A stretch of DNA of 64,000 nt, from positions 347,176 to 411,175 of the forward strand of contig LR026961.1 of NCBI GenBank assembly GCA_900498135.1, read 5' to 3'. Positions 9,374 to 17,964 of this stretch are shown one piece after another (positions within the stretch are counted from its first letter, which is position 1; each line of letters starts with the position of its first letter). The stretch is from an uncultured Desulfatiglans sp. Its GTDB lineage: Bacteria > Desulfobacterota > DSM-4660 > Desulfatiglandales > Desulfatiglandaceae. The position numbers and the translations under genes were made by a program. A model generated the notes under the pieces. It saw nothing but the letters and a program-made list of their open reading frames with translations, did no database searches and was not told where the DNA came from.

Positions 9374-10250
9374 CACGGGATCCCCCGCCGCCCGCAGCCG
9401 CTCCGAGGTGGCGTTCAACGAAGGCCTTGATGGCCTCGGGGTACCCCGGATCCAGGCTGGCGCTGCTATGATCGCTGCCCTGCGCCACAAAAAGCTCGGC
9501 CTTTCCCGCCGGAAAAGCGTCCCTCAGGTTCCACGCGTGCTGGAGTGGAAAATGCTGGTCCTTTTCGCCGTGAATCAGGAGAACAGGGCAGTGGAGCAAA
9601 GGGGCGATCCGCACGGGGCTGACCCGATCCATGCGGAAACGGTAGAAGAGATCCATCCATGCCACCACGGCCGGAGCAAACACCAGCCCGAAGAACCAGT
9701 TGAAGTTCCGGTAAAGCCGCAGCAAGGCCTCGCGTGTCCGGGCGTAACACCCTTCCAAAAACAGGAGCCTCACCCTCTCCGGGTTTCGCCCCGCCGCAAT
9801 GATCGCCCCGGCTGCCCCGGCTGAGTGCCCGTAAAGGAGAAGCGGCCGCCCGATCCAGCGCATGACCGTTTCGATGTCCTCTGCGAAGCGGAAGGCATTC
9901 ATGAAGGGATAGGGACTCGAACCGCCATGATCCCGCGCGCTGTGCAGGACGGTTGTAAATCCCAGGTTTCCGAAGATTCGGGCCCGCCCGACCATCCGGT
10001 CGCGGTTGCGGCTCCACCCGTGGGCGAGGAGGACGATCCCGCGCGAGGCCGCCACCCCGCCCTCGGGCTCGACCCGCCAGACCTCCAGATAACCCCCGTC
10101 GGCCGCGGAGATGCGCACATCCTCGACCTCTCCCCAGTCGGGCAGATCGCGGACTGGATGACGGGGGACGCGGTGGACCACATAGGTCAGGAGAAGACTG
10201 ATGCAAAGATAGAGAACGAAAACCGTCAGGATCCCGTAAAGAACCGCCAA
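9363..10250 (-). CDS. Membrane-anchored alpha/beta hydrolase
   Basis: Serine hydrolase with one N-terminal membrane helix (YGILTVFVLYLCISLLLTYV), then an alpha/beta hydrolase domain: VLLAHGWSRNRD (oxyanion), LLLYGHSAGAAGAI with nucleophile Ser in GHSAG, HGEKDQHFP (acid) and GSDHSS (catalytic His). It resembles the BEM46/FrsA-like group of hydrolases with a leading helix. A TTG start at 10250 has the strongest ribosome site (AAAGGTGGG); a TTG at 10304 would give 18 more residues. It is coupled to the downstream methyltransferase by overlapping stop/start. The substrate is unknown. Confidence 0.85.
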   Translation of the reverse strand: MAVLYGILTVFVLYLCISLLLTYVVHRVPRHPVRDLPDWGEVEDVRISAADGGYLEVWRVEPEGGVAASRGIVLLAHGWSRNRDRMVGRARIFGNLGFTTVLHSARDHGGSSPYPFMNAFRFAEDIETVMRWIGRPLLLYGHSAGAAGAIIAAGRNPERVRLLFLEGCYARTREALLRLYRNFNWFFGLVFAPAVVAWMDLFYRFRMDRVSPVRIAPLLHCPVLLIHGEKDQHFPLQHAWNLRDAFPAGKAELFVAQGSDHSSASLDPGYPEAIKAFVERHLGAAAGGGGSRDAA

Positions 10251-10413
10251 GGCGTCCCACCTTTCAATCGCCGGCACCGCTGCGAAGGCGCAACACCTTC
10301 CCAACCGGATGCAAACCTACTTTTTACTTGATTATTCCAGATACTTGAGTTACTGTGCCTCTGTTTTGCGGTTGTTCATCCCGATCCCAAACCTCCATAC
10401 AGGTGAAGGTGTT

Positions 10414-10938
10414 ATGGATAGGGTCCTGCTGCTGAACATCACCTATGAACCTCTCAAGATCATCAACTGGCGAAAGGCGGTGACGCTGCTTTCGCTCGGG
10501 AAGGTGGAGGTCCTGGAGGAGTATGGCCGTGAGATCCGCTCGGTCAGCTTCCAGATCAAGCTCCCTGCCGTCGTGAGGCTCCTGAGGCTTGTCAGACGCC
10601 CTCTGAAACCGGTCAAATTCTCCCGCCAGAACATCTATGCCCGGGACAAATACACCTGTCAATACTGCGGTGAATCCTTTGCGCCCGAAGAGTTGACCTA
10701 CGACCATGTCATTCCGCGCTCACGAGGCGGCAGGACGGAATGGGGAAACATCGTCAGTTGCTGCGTCGAGTGCAACCGCCGAAAAGGCGGACGTACGCCG
10801 CAAGAGGCCGGCATGCGGCTGATCCAGAAACCCTCGCGCCCCAAGTGGCTTCCCGTCTTGAAGATCACCGTCGGCATCAACGACGTGCCGACCTCCTGGC
10901 GCGATTATCTCTATTGGAATATGGAGCTGATGGAGTAG
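10414..10938 (+). CDS. HNH endonuclease family protein
   Basis: 174-aa protein of the widespread bacterial HNH family that begins LLLNITYEPLKIINWRKAV. The nuclease core is CQYCGESFAPEELTYDHVIP, followed by RSRGGRTEWGN and CCVECNRRKGGRTP: zinc-binding Cys pairs, the DH of the first motif, the middle Asn and the last CxxCN-xxKG. The start ATG at 10414 follows AGGTGAAGG. An in-frame ATG at 10309 exists but adds unrelated residues. The cellular role of this chromosomal subfamily is not established. Its 3' end faces the HIT gene. Confidence 0.92.
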   Translation: MDRVLLLNITYEPLKIINWRKAVTLLSLGKVEVLEEYGREIRSVSFQIKLPAVVRLLRLVRRPLKPVKFSRQNIYARDKYTCQYCGESFAPEELTYDHVIPRSRGGRTEWGNIVSCCVECNRRKGGRTPQEAGMRLIQKPSRPKWLPVLKITVGINDVPTSWRDYLYWNMELME

Positions 10939-10950
10939 TCCGCGTCCCGT

Positions 10951-11370
10951 TCATGCGACAGCGGCCGCGATGCGCTCACTGAGCCGGCCGATCGCCCCCA
11001 TGTCCCCCGTCTTGAGTTCCCAGCTCGATACCGGCAACGGCGACTCCTGCCCCGAGCGCGGGATCAGGTGCAGGTGGTAGTGCATCACCACCTGGTTCAC
11101 GCCGCGTCCGTTCAACTGCAGGCACGCGATCCCGACCGGCGCGAGTACCTGCTTCAAGGCATCGGCGATCCGCTTCCCCGCCAACTGGACCGCGGAGAGA
11201 TCTTCGGGGGGGATTTCCCACAGGTTTTCAGCGTGTTTTTTTGGGATGACCAGGGTGTGTCCGGCCGTGATCGGGTTGATGTCGGCGAAAGCCAGAACCC
11301 TCTCGTCTTCAAAGATCTTGAAACAGGGAATCTCCCCGCGGACGATCTTACAGAAGATGCATTCTTCCAC
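10951..11370 (-). CDS. HIT family nucleotide-binding protein
   Basis: Histidine-triad hydrolase/transferase, 139 aa, likely acting on nucleotide monophosphoramidates. The N terminus CIFCKIVRGEIPCFKIFED, VLAFADINPITAGHTLVIPK and the triad MHYHLHLIPR are clear. The start is GTG at 11370, preceded by GAGGAGG six bases upstream. The gene starts one base after the stop of the small gene on its 5' side, so the two are co-transcribed. CxxC near the start could bind zinc, as in other HIT proteins. Confidence 0.95.
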   Translation of the reverse strand: MEECIFCKIVRGEIPCFKIFEDERVLAFADINPITAGHTLVIPKKHAENLWEIPPEDLSAVQLAGKRIADALKQVLAPVGIACLQLNGRGVNQVVMHYHLHLIPRSGQESPLPVSSWELKTGDMGAIGRLSERIAAAVA

Positions 11371-11371
11371 C

Positions 11372-11713
11372 TCAAACCTCCTCCTCTTCTACAGGATCCT
11401 CGTGACCTCGCGACGCCCCGATGCGGCTCAGGATATCCAGCACCTCCTGCTTCTGCGCGGGGTCCGGTTGCGCCCCCCGGCGCAGGTTCAACGAGCGGAG
11501 AACATCGTAGGTTCCATCCGGGAAAACCACCGGGATCCGGCTGATGTAATCGGGATCGGCGCAGCATCCGGGGGCGAAATACCTTCCGGGGCGCTTCCCC
11601 TCCCGCAGGCATTGCACAGCGGCACGATACCCCTCCGGACCCAAGATCCTTCCGGTCTCGCCTCGGAAAGTCGCGACCCATTCACCCGGGGCAAAGGCCC
11701 GCTTGCCAGACAT
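11372..11713 (-). CDS. Hypothetical protein upstream of HIT gene (113 aa)
   Basis: No named family recognised. It begins MSGKRAFAPGEWVATFRG after a perfect AAGGAGG ribosome site; an ATG at 11746 in frame is less likely. It is a soluble protein with an SH3-like beta-rich start (EWVATFRGETGRILGPEGY), a Cys pair (PGCC) and a helical, acidic C terminus. Stop and next start (HIT gene) are adjacent, so it forms a two-gene operon with the nucleotide-binding protein. Confidence 0.75.
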   Translation of the reverse strand: MSGKRAFAPGEWVATFRGETGRILGPEGYRAAVQCLREGKRPGRYFAPGCCADPDYISRIPVVFPDGTYDVLRSLNLRRGAQPDPAQKQEVLDILSRIGASRGHEDPVEEEEV

Positions 11714-11834
11714 ATCATCCTCCTTCGAGCGGAGGGCATGAAACACGGAGGAAACAGGCCGTCCCCGCCGCCTCCAAGGCTCTTATCCTAATAGCGGGAG
11801 CGTGAGATGTCGAGCCCCCTTTTTGCATCCCCTG

Positions 11835-12545
11835 TCAAAACCATCCAGGCACGCGTCTCCAAGCGCTCTGCAAGGCGGCGTCCCTCGCTTTGCATTCCGG
11901 ATCATGCCTTTTCAGTAAATTCCAGAACTCCCTCGAATGGTTCATGTGGATCGTATGACAGAGTTCGTGCAGCATCACATGGTCGACCCACTCGCGAGGC
12001 AGAAACAGGAGCTTGCAGTTGAGGCTGATGGTCTTCCTGCTGGAGCAGCTCCCCCAGCGGGTTTTCTGGCACCTGACCGCCGCCTGCCCAAACCGCAACC
12101 CTGTCTGATGGGCAAGCGCCTCCAGCCATTGGGGCAGAACTCCCCTGGCCTTCTGGGTGACCCATGCACGCAGCGCGGCCTGAGCCGCCACCGCCTCGCC
12201 CGTCCCTCCGCAAACCATGAGTTCGCGCTCACCCACTTCGACGATCCGGATCCCCGCTGAACGGGAAGGCAGAAAGCCGACCGTGAATTCGGCTTCGATC
12301 GCCTGCAGGACGATTCGATCCGGCACTGCAGCCCTGGCACCCGCCGCCCCAAAGGCACCCTGCCGAGCGAGGCGCGACTGCGCCCGCGCCAGCCAGTCCT
12401 CCTTCTCCTCGAGGATGGCAGGGATCCGTGCCCGATCGAAGCCCCTGGGCACAACCACCACAAGCCCTTCGCGCAGGGACAGCTCGAGCCTGACGCGTCT
12501 TGCCCGCGGGCTCTCTCTGACGCTGTATGTCTTTCGGTCCGCCAC
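11835..12545 (-). CDS. YgjP-like metallopeptidase-domain protein (DUF45, M48-like)
   Basis: 236 aa with the zinc-peptidase motif HELCHTIHMNHSREFW (HExxH plus downstream His/Glu) near residue 190 and the family block TRWGSCSSRKTISLNCKLL before it. This is the YgjP/DUF45 family, related to SprT/M48 proteins; its substrates are mostly unknown. The GTG start at 12545 is chosen: it lies 18 bp after the stop of the acyl-CoA dehydrogenase gene and has GGAGG just before it. Reading further upstream would overlap that gene in another frame. The gene probably ends the leftward acyl-CoA transcription unit. Confidence 0.9.
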   Translation of the reverse strand: MADRKTYSVRESPRARRVRLELSLREGLVVVVPRGFDRARIPAILEEKEDWLARAQSRLARQGAFGAAGARAAVPDRIVLQAIEAEFTVGFLPSRSAGIRIVEVGERELMVCGGTGEAVAAQAALRAWVTQKARGVLPQWLEALAHQTGLRFGQAAVRCQKTRWGSCSSRKTISLNCKLLFLPREWVDHVMLHELCHTIHMNHSREFWNLLKRHDPECKARDAALQSAWRRVPGWF

Positions 12546-12562
12546 AACCCGCCTCCAGGGTC

Positions 12563-13768
12563 TCAAATCAGGTTCATGCGGATAAAATCCAGGTTCAGCT
12601 TCTTGAGGATCCGGACCATGTTGTTGAGCTGGACCTCCACCGTTCCCTCGTAGATCTCCACGATCCGGTTGTCGCGATACCTCCGCTCGACCTCCTGCTC
12701 CAGAAAATAGCCGTATCCCCCGAAAACGGTGATCGTCTCGTCGATCACCTGTTTGGCCGTCTCCGGGACGTGATGCTTCACCATGGACGTGAACAGCGGA
12801 ATAGCGGCGGCCGTCTGCTCCGTTCGGTTGTCGCACAGCCAAGCCGCATAGTAGGTCATCCATTTCATGGACTGGATCTGGCTCCACAACCTGCCCAGTT
12901 TGTGCCCGATCGCCTGGAAGTCGATGATGGGCTTTTCGAACTGCCGCCTTTCCCTCGCGTGCTTGAGCGCCTTCAGAAACGCGCCCTCCGCGTTGCCCAA
13001 GGCCTGGGCCCCGATTTCGATCCGGCTTTCATCCAGGAAATCGAGGATATTCAAAAGGCCGCGGCCCCTTTCCCCCAGGATATTTTCCTTCGGGACCTTC
13101 AGGTTGTGAAAGACCACCTCCCCGCTCGATGTCGTCCGCAGCCCCATCTTGTGGGGGATCTCGTTGATCTCCATCCGGCCCTCGAGCCATGTGGCGGGAT
13201 CGCGTTGGACGAGGATCGTCGACATCCCTTTTCCGGGAGGCGCCTCGGCGTCTTCCTGTGCCAGCACGATGAAAAAATCGGCATAGGCCGCGTTGGTCGT
13301 AAAGACTTTCACACCGTTCAAGACAAATCCGTCGACGGTTTCGGTCAGCGTGGTCTCCATGCTCCTCAAGTCGCTTCCGTGGTTCGGCTCGGTGAAGGAA
13401 ACGGCGGACACCCACTTCCCCTCGGTCAAAGGCGTCAGGAATTTCTGCTTTTGCTCCGGCGTCCCGAAGATCCGCACGATCTTGGCCGGAAGGTACGCCA
13501 GATGGATGGCCATTCCGAGACCCGAATCCGCCTTGCAGAACTCCTCGATGACGAGGACATTTTCCATGACACCCATGCCGCCACCCCCGATCTCTTCGGA
13601 ATAATCGATCCCGATGAAACCGAGCCCCCCCGCCTTCTCATAGAGCTCCCTCGGAAAACGGTGATTGAACTCGCACTCTTCAGCGAGATCCGGTTTGAAT
13701 TCACCTCGTGCAAACTCCGCCGCCGCCCGCTTGATATCCTTCTGTTCCCTGCTCAAAGAAAAATCCAT
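12563..13768 (-). CDS. Acyl-CoA dehydrogenase
   Basis: FAD flavoenzyme, 401 aa, oxidising an acyl-CoA to the enoyl-CoA. Signatures: AVSFTEPNHGSDLRSMET (FAD/substrate loop), FGGYGYFLEQEVERRYRD and IYEGTVEVQLNN, where the Glu of YEGT is the usual catalytic base. ATG follows GGGAGGTG. It is the second of two dehydrogenases in the leftward cluster; 288 bp containing a dispersed repeat separates them, so it may have its own promoter. The acyl substrate cannot be read from sequence; the IclR regulator suggests a catabolic role. Confidence 0.95.
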   Translation of the reverse strand: MDFSLSREQKDIKRAAAEFARGEFKPDLAEECEFNHRFPRELYEKAGGLGFIGIDYSEEIGGGGMGVMENVLVIEEFCKADSGLGMAIHLAYLPAKIVRIFGTPEQKQKFLTPLTEGKWVSAVSFTEPNHGSDLRSMETTLTETVDGFVLNGVKVFTTNAAYADFFIVLAQEDAEAPPGKGMSTILVQRDPATWLEGRMEINEIPHKMGLRTTSSGEVVFHNLKVPKENILGERGRGLLNILDFLDESRIEIGAQALGNAEGAFLKALKHARERRQFEKPIIDFQAIGHKLGRLWSQIQSMKWMTYYAAWLCDNRTEQTAAAIPLFTSMVKHHVPETAKQVIDETITVFGGYGYFLEQEVERRYRDNRIVEIYEGTVEVQLNNMVRILKKLNLDFIRMNLI

Positions 13769-13926
13769 TGCGTGGCACCTCCCTCGATCATTTTCAGACC
13801 CCGCTCCCTGGAAAGTTTAGGGAATCCTTCAAACACAATCAAGCTACCAGCCGCGGCCGCCCCCGAGGGTCGGGATAAAAGAGGTTCGGACGCTCAACTC
13901 CACCATTTCGCAACGAGTCCCGGTTC

Positions 13927-14036
13927 AGCCCGTACCAAGAAAATCCATCAGGAGCACAAAGATGCCCTGCAGGTCACCGCACGAGCAATCGCGCGGATTG
14001 ACGCCAAGATCGAACAAAAAGGCCATTTCCGGATGG
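13927..14036. repeat. Dispersed inverted-repeat element, copy A (degenerate)
   Basis: Diverged copy of the intergenic repeat family in the gap between two acyl-CoA dehydrogenase genes. The centre CCTGCAGGTCACCGCAC, GGATTGACGCCAAGATCG and the end CCATTTCCGGATGG match copies B and F; the left arm is eroded. Confidence 0.7.
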
Positions 14037-14056
14037 AGACTATTTCAGGACCGGCC

Positions 14057-15199
14057 TCACAGCCCGGGGGATGCCTTTTTCATGATCTCTCGTCCGATGA
14101 TCATCCTCTGGATCTGGTTGGACCCCTCGAAGATCTGCGTCAACTTGGCATCCCGGAACATCCGCTCGACGGGGTAATCCTTGATGTACCCGTACCCCCC
14201 CAGGACCTGCACCATGTCCTCGGTGATCTTCATGGCCGCGTCGCTGCAAAAATACTTGGCCATGGAGGCTAAACTCGTATTTTGCCGGGCCTCGTCGAAG
14301 TTGAGGGCCGCCTTTTCCATCAAGCCGCTTCCCGCCTCGATGAGGGTTAGAGAATCCGCAAGGATGAACTGGATTGCCTGATGCTGGATCAGGGGTTGGC
14401 CGAAGGTGAACCGTTTCCTTGCGTAATCCGTTGCAAACGCGAGGGCGCCCCGGGCCAGACCCAGTGCGAGGGCCGCTACGGTGGGGCGTGACATGTCGAA
14501 ATCGGCCATGGCGATTTTGAACCCGTCGCCTGGTTTGCCCAGGAGGTTTCCCTCCGGGACCCGGACTTCATCGAGGATCACCTCGGCCGTGTTGCTTCCC
14601 CTGAACCCGCACTTGTCCTCGAATTTTCCAATGACGACGCCCGCCGTTTTTCTTTCGACAATGAAAAATGAGAGCCCGCCAGCCCCCGTCCGCGCCAGCA
14701 CGGAGTAAAGGCCTGCAACCCCGCCGTTGGTGGCGAAAGTCTTACGCCCGGAAATCACGTAAATGCCATCCGCCTTTTGAGCTTTCGTTGAAACAGCCGC
14801 CACATCCGAACCCGCCCCCGGCTCCGTCACCAGATATCCCATCAGATGTCTGTCCTTCGAGATCATCGGAAAATATCGGTCTTTCTGCTCATTGCTGCCG
14901 GCGCGGATGAGAGGAAAACTCCCGACGGCCTGAATGATCAGATTCAGGGCTGATGAAGCGCACACCTTAGCGATCTCTTCGACGCTCAGACAGAGCGTGT
15001 GGCAGGGGTTGATGGGCCAACCTCCGTATTCCTCAGGCAGCATGATCTGGAGCAGTCCGAGATCCCAGAGCAAGGAAGCGACCTCCCGGTTGAACTCCCC
15101 CTTCCGGTCGATCTCGGCCGCCAGGGGGGCGATCTTCTCCTCCGCCATCCGCTTGACACTGCCGACCAAGATCCTCTGTTCTTCCGTGATGCGGCTCAT
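14057..15199 (-). CDS. Acyl-CoA dehydrogenase
   Basis: 380-aa FAD enzyme of the acyl-CoA dehydrogenase family. Visible: LVTEPGAGSDVAAVSTKA (flavin/substrate contact), CGFRGSNTAEVILDEVRVP, LGGYGYIKDYPVERMFRD and QIFEGSNQIQRMIIGRE with the catalytic Glu in FEGS. It overlaps the IclR-type regulator gene by ATGA, so the regulator and this enzyme are translated as a coupled pair and the regulator probably controls it. It differs from the neighbouring dehydrogenase enough to be a distinct enzyme, not a recent duplicate. Confidence 0.95.
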   Translation of the reverse strand: MSRITEEQRILVGSVKRMAEEKIAPLAAEIDRKGEFNREVASLLWDLGLLQIMLPEEYGGWPINPCHTLCLSVEEIAKVCASSALNLIIQAVGSFPLIRAGSNEQKDRYFPMISKDRHLMGYLVTEPGAGSDVAAVSTKAQKADGIYVISGRKTFATNGGVAGLYSVLARTGAGGLSFFIVERKTAGVVIGKFEDKCGFRGSNTAEVILDEVRVPEGNLLGKPGDGFKIAMADFDMSRPTVAALALGLARGALAFATDYARKRFTFGQPLIQHQAIQFILADSLTLIEAGSGLMEKAALNFDEARQNTSLASMAKYFCSDAAMKITEDMVQVLGGYGYIKDYPVERMFRDAKLTQIFEGSNQIQRMIIGREIMKKASPGL

Positions 15200-15966
15200 C
15201 TCTGACTCACCTCCCTGCTCAACTCCTCGGCGACGTGCTTGACGGCCCCGCCGATGAAGTTCTCCTTTTCGTCGTCCAGCCTGAAGGAAGGCCCCGCAAC
15301 ACCCAGGCAGGCAACAACCTTCCCGTCGGCGCCGAAGACCGGTGACGCGATACGGAAAACGCCCAGGCGCATTTCCTGATGGTCGACGGCATATCCTTCC
15401 GCCCTGACCTTTGCAAGCTGCTGCTTGAGCACACCGAAGTCCGTCACGGTGTATTCGGTAATGGCGGGCAGGCCTATCCGTTCGATCACGCTCTCCAATC
15501 GACCCTCCGGCATATAGGCGAGGTACACCTTCCCCGGCGCAGTGGCGTGGAAATAGGGGTAGGTGCTCCCGATCCGAGAAAAAAGCCGCACGGCCTGAGG
15601 GCTCTCATCCTGATCGAGCAGCACGAGTTCATCCTTCACGCGGCCAGAAAACTCCGCCGTTTCGCCGGTCAGATCCACGAGCTTTCTGAGATAATGCCTC
15701 GCTTCGGAACGGAAACCGATCCGGTCCAGAAGCAGGTTCCTCATATAAAGAAACTTGTAGCCCAGACGGTAGGTGTGATTTTTTGGATCGTAGAGGACAT
15801 ACCCCGTGTCGCGCAGGACATGCAGCAGCCTCCACAAGGAAGGTCCGGGGACCTGAGAGGTCTCTTTCAGAGAGGAGAAGCTGAGTTCTCCATCCGCGGC
15901 CGCCAGGACCTCGAGGATCTTCAAACCCCTTGAAAGCGCCGGTGCTCCTCTCTGATTTTCCCCCAT
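15196..15966 (-). CDS. IclR-family transcriptional regulator
   Basis: 256 aa: an N-terminal winged helix (residues ~8-70, ALSRGLKILEVLAAADGELS) and a C-terminal effector domain (YFHATAPGKVYLAYM, DHQEMRLGVFRIASPVFG, VVACLGVAGPSFRL), the layout of IclR proteins that sense small carbon metabolites. It lies first in a leftward unit with two acyl-CoA dehydrogenases, so it likely controls acyl-CoA breakdown. A symmetric TGTGAT-N11-ATCACA site lies ~70 bp upstream of its start and could be its own operator. Confidence 0.95.
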   Translation of the reverse strand: MGENQRGAPALSRGLKILEVLAAADGELSFSSLKETSQVPGPSLWRLLHVLRDTGYVLYDPKNHTYRLGYKFLYMRNLLLDRIGFRSEARHYLRKLVDLTGETAEFSGRVKDELVLLDQDESPQAVRLFSRIGSTYPYFHATAPGKVYLAYMPEGRLESVIERIGLPAITEYTVTDFGVLKQQLAKVRAEGYAVDHQEMRLGVFRIASPVFGADGKVVACLGVAGPSFRLDDEKENFIGGAVKHVAEELSREVSQR

Positions 15967-16033
15967 GAAGCGCCCTTTCGCAGCATTCGGACCGCCAGCG
16001 ATCTTCTCAAAGGAATTTCATATTTGAAACGCA

Positions 16034-16056
16034 TGTGATCATATATGATAATCACA
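16034..16056. promoter_or_regulatory. Candidate operator upstream of the IclR-type gene
   Basis: Symmetric site TGTGAT-N11-ATCACA with an inner perfect palindrome ATCATATATGAT, ~70 bp before the regulator start. The spacing does not fit a CRP box (N6), so an autoregulatory IclR-type operator is the simpler reading. This is inference from symmetry and position. Confidence 0.4.
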
Positions 16057-16103
16057 TACCTTTCGCCTGTCTGTCAAGCCCATCCCCTCCTGACAGCGCA
16101 TGG

Positions 16104-16157
16104 AAAAATCCCCTGTGCACAGCCCGTTGAAAGATGGTGTGTGCACAGGGGATTTTT
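16104..16157. terminator. Perfect 18-bp inverted repeat, bidirectional terminator-like
   Basis: Arms 16104-16121 and 16140-16157 (AAAAATCCCCTGTGCACA and its exact complement) flank an 18-nt loop. The A-run before and T-run after make a terminator in both directions. It lies between the regulator's promoter region and the small Cys-rich gene to the right, so it would end leftward transcripts from that side. Confidence 0.6.
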
Positions 16158-16172
16158 GGTGCGTAGTTAGAT

Positions 16173-16363
16173 CATCCGGAAATGATTCCACGGTAGAACT
16201 CAGTTTCCAATCCGGAAATGAGGATTTTTAGCCAATATCAAGGAAATCAAGCGTTTGCGCGGAGGCGACCTGCAGGTCGCCGCACAAGCAAACGTGCAGA
16301 TTGACGCCGAGATTGGCCAAAAAGACCATTTCCGGATGTAAGCTGTTATCATTTCCGGATGGG
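16173..16363. repeat. Dispersed inverted-repeat element, copy B (most complete)
   Basis: Core 16204-16338. The left arm begins TCCGGAAATGAGGATTTTTA, the right arm ends AAAAGACCATTTCCGGATG, and the centre GGCGACCTGCAGGTCGCC is a perfect palindrome at 16264-16281. The arms are ~65 bp and pair imperfectly (TAGCCAATATC against GATTGGCCAAA). An outer extension with CATCCGGAAATGATTCCACG and GGTAGAACTCAGTTTCC also occurs in copies C and D. Confidence 0.85.
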
Positions 16364-16471
16364 GATATCAGGAGGTCTTTCACGGCGACATCGCCACCTC
16401 CTTTTCAGCAAAGCTTTTTCGTTCGAAAACAAACATCAAGCTCTTCAGCTGTACTAAAAAACAGCCTGCGT

Positions 16472-16720
16472 CTAAAAGGTATCATTGCGAAGCATGCGAT
16501 CGATTCTCGGGGAAACTGAGCAATAAACCACCGCGCCGTCGGTATAAACAGCATCGTCTGTAATTTTGGGTTGTGTCGACGAATAAGGACATTTAGTGCA
16601 GTTCCAGGTATTCCAAGAACGCGCCACAGCCTCATCAAGGCAACGGTTGTAATAAGGGCAAAAAAGATTTCGCTCACCTTTCTTGTGTGTTGGATTACGT
16701 TTTACAAGCACAGCATCCAT
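16472..16720 (-). CDS. Small Cys-rich protein, putative zinc-binding (82 aa)
   Basis: Short protein with NLFCPYYNRCLDEAVARSW followed by NTWNCTKCPYS: Cys spaced C-x5-C-x13-C-x2-C, like a zinc ribbon. I believe similar small proteins (CPYY..CLD....W..W.C..CP) occur in other Deltaproteobacteria, but give no family name. ATG follows GGGGGTG. The gene is in an AT-rich island beside copy B of the dispersed repeat. A related-looking small Cys protein follows at 17047. Confidence 0.6.
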   Translation of the reverse strand: MDAVLVKRNPTHKKGERNLFCPYYNRCLDEAVARSWNTWNCTKCPYSSTQPKITDDAVYTDGAVVYCSVSPRIDRMLRNDTF

Positions 16721-17046
16721 AGCGTCACCCCCGTCGCAAAAATTGCCGCGAGTATAATGATTATATTAAAATCTAAATCATTTCACTATTATTATATTTT
16801 AACGATCCACTCACGCCGCTATTAAATTCCAATGGAAACAAGTCATTTATTTATAATTATATATATGTAATATAAAGCTATCCATGCTTACGATATATAC
16901 CAATAAATATGAAACCGTAATTATAATGATTGCAAAGCTGCTGCATCAAATATTCACCATTTACTATGTGGTGCCTTCCAAATATTTTTTTTTTATTTTC
17001 ACATTCAAAACAGTACAATTTCAAACAAGAGAGCTATTCGAGATCG
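16721..17046. other. AT-rich intergenic stretch
   Basis: 326 bp dominated by A and T (runs such as TATATTTTAACG and TTTTTTTTATTTTC), far below the GC of the flanks. No coding frame here has a credible start and composition. It probably holds the promoter of the leftward small Cys-rich gene at 16472-16720; otherwise I see nothing. Confidence 0.5.
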
Positions 17047-17223
17047 TCAACCGCGCGCCCGTCGACAGTATGGACGCCAAACGCAGTCTTTCTCTTCACA
17101 ATAGGCCCCTTGTCTATCGAAACACTCAGGCTTCCCCTCCTGTCTCTGAACTGAATGTATTATCCCTCTGATAATCGCTTCATCCCTTTCATTTCCAGCG
17201 CGGATTTTGTACCTGTCACTCAT
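17047..17223 (-). CDS. Small Cys-containing hypothetical protein (58 aa)
   Basis: Begins MSDRYKIRAGNERDEAIIRG after GGAAAG, and ends with a Cys cluster: PECFDRQGAYCEEKDCVWRP then YC. The Cys/aromatic pattern recalls the 82-aa protein on the same strand 250 bp away; they may form a pair. A longer start at 17262 is possible. Too short for a secure call; kept because the motif, start and strand agree. Confidence 0.45.
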   Translation of the reverse strand: MSDRYKIRAGNERDEAIIRGIIHSVQRQEGKPECFDRQGAYCEEKDCVWRPYCRRARG

Positions 17224-17964
17224 GAGTCTTCTTTCCTTTTCAGCGGTCAAACTCATGCACATCGATTTCGTCCAGGCCCGTTATCGATCGAATTCCACAT
17301 CACAAAATCCGATGCCGCCCTCCTTGATCCCCTCGAAATCCTCGCCACGGAAAAAACCGTTTCCCGATCGGCCGCAGAAAAACGCGCATCGGGAGCGTCC
17401 CGCCGATCCTGCGGAATTTCCCCCCGCCTGCCTGTGCGCAACGTTCCACGTGAACTTGCAGCGTTCGCATCAAGGCATCTTCCCTCAGCTTGTCCTTCGG
17501 GTGTTTCTGCAGAGGACCCCGCATCCGTGAGGGATACTATCGCAATCCTTTCGAGCCGTGTCCATGGGCACAACACCTCATTTTCCTGGAGATAATCCCC
17601 GGTCTAAGCACAAAAATCCCCCCCCTGAATTCCAGACGAGAGCGCTCCCGAAGATCTCCCGAATTGCACCGAGCCGGAAAAAAGTGTAGTCGATCGTAAT
17701 GCTTGAAAAAATTTCCTAATAGGTGCAAGACTTGAAAAAACCAGCCATTGAAATTCCGGGTGAAAGTTCGGGACACCTTCCCGGCTATAATGGGAGAAAA
17801 TCCTTTTCACAGAATCAGCAGCGGAAAGACAATAAAATTCACGGCTTCAAGAACATGGATAATTTACTGATTTTACGCTTGAATCACAAAAGGACAATCG
17901 GCCTTTTTCGGTCCTTTAGGTCCCAAAACCAGGATTCAAAAGAGGCAGCGATTCTGCTAATCGC
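17224..17964. other. Intergenic stretch without recognised gene
   Basis: About 740 bp between the small Cys-containing gene and repeat copy C. Frames open here lack a ribosome site and sensible composition. I see no terminator or RNA gene. Confidence 0.4.
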
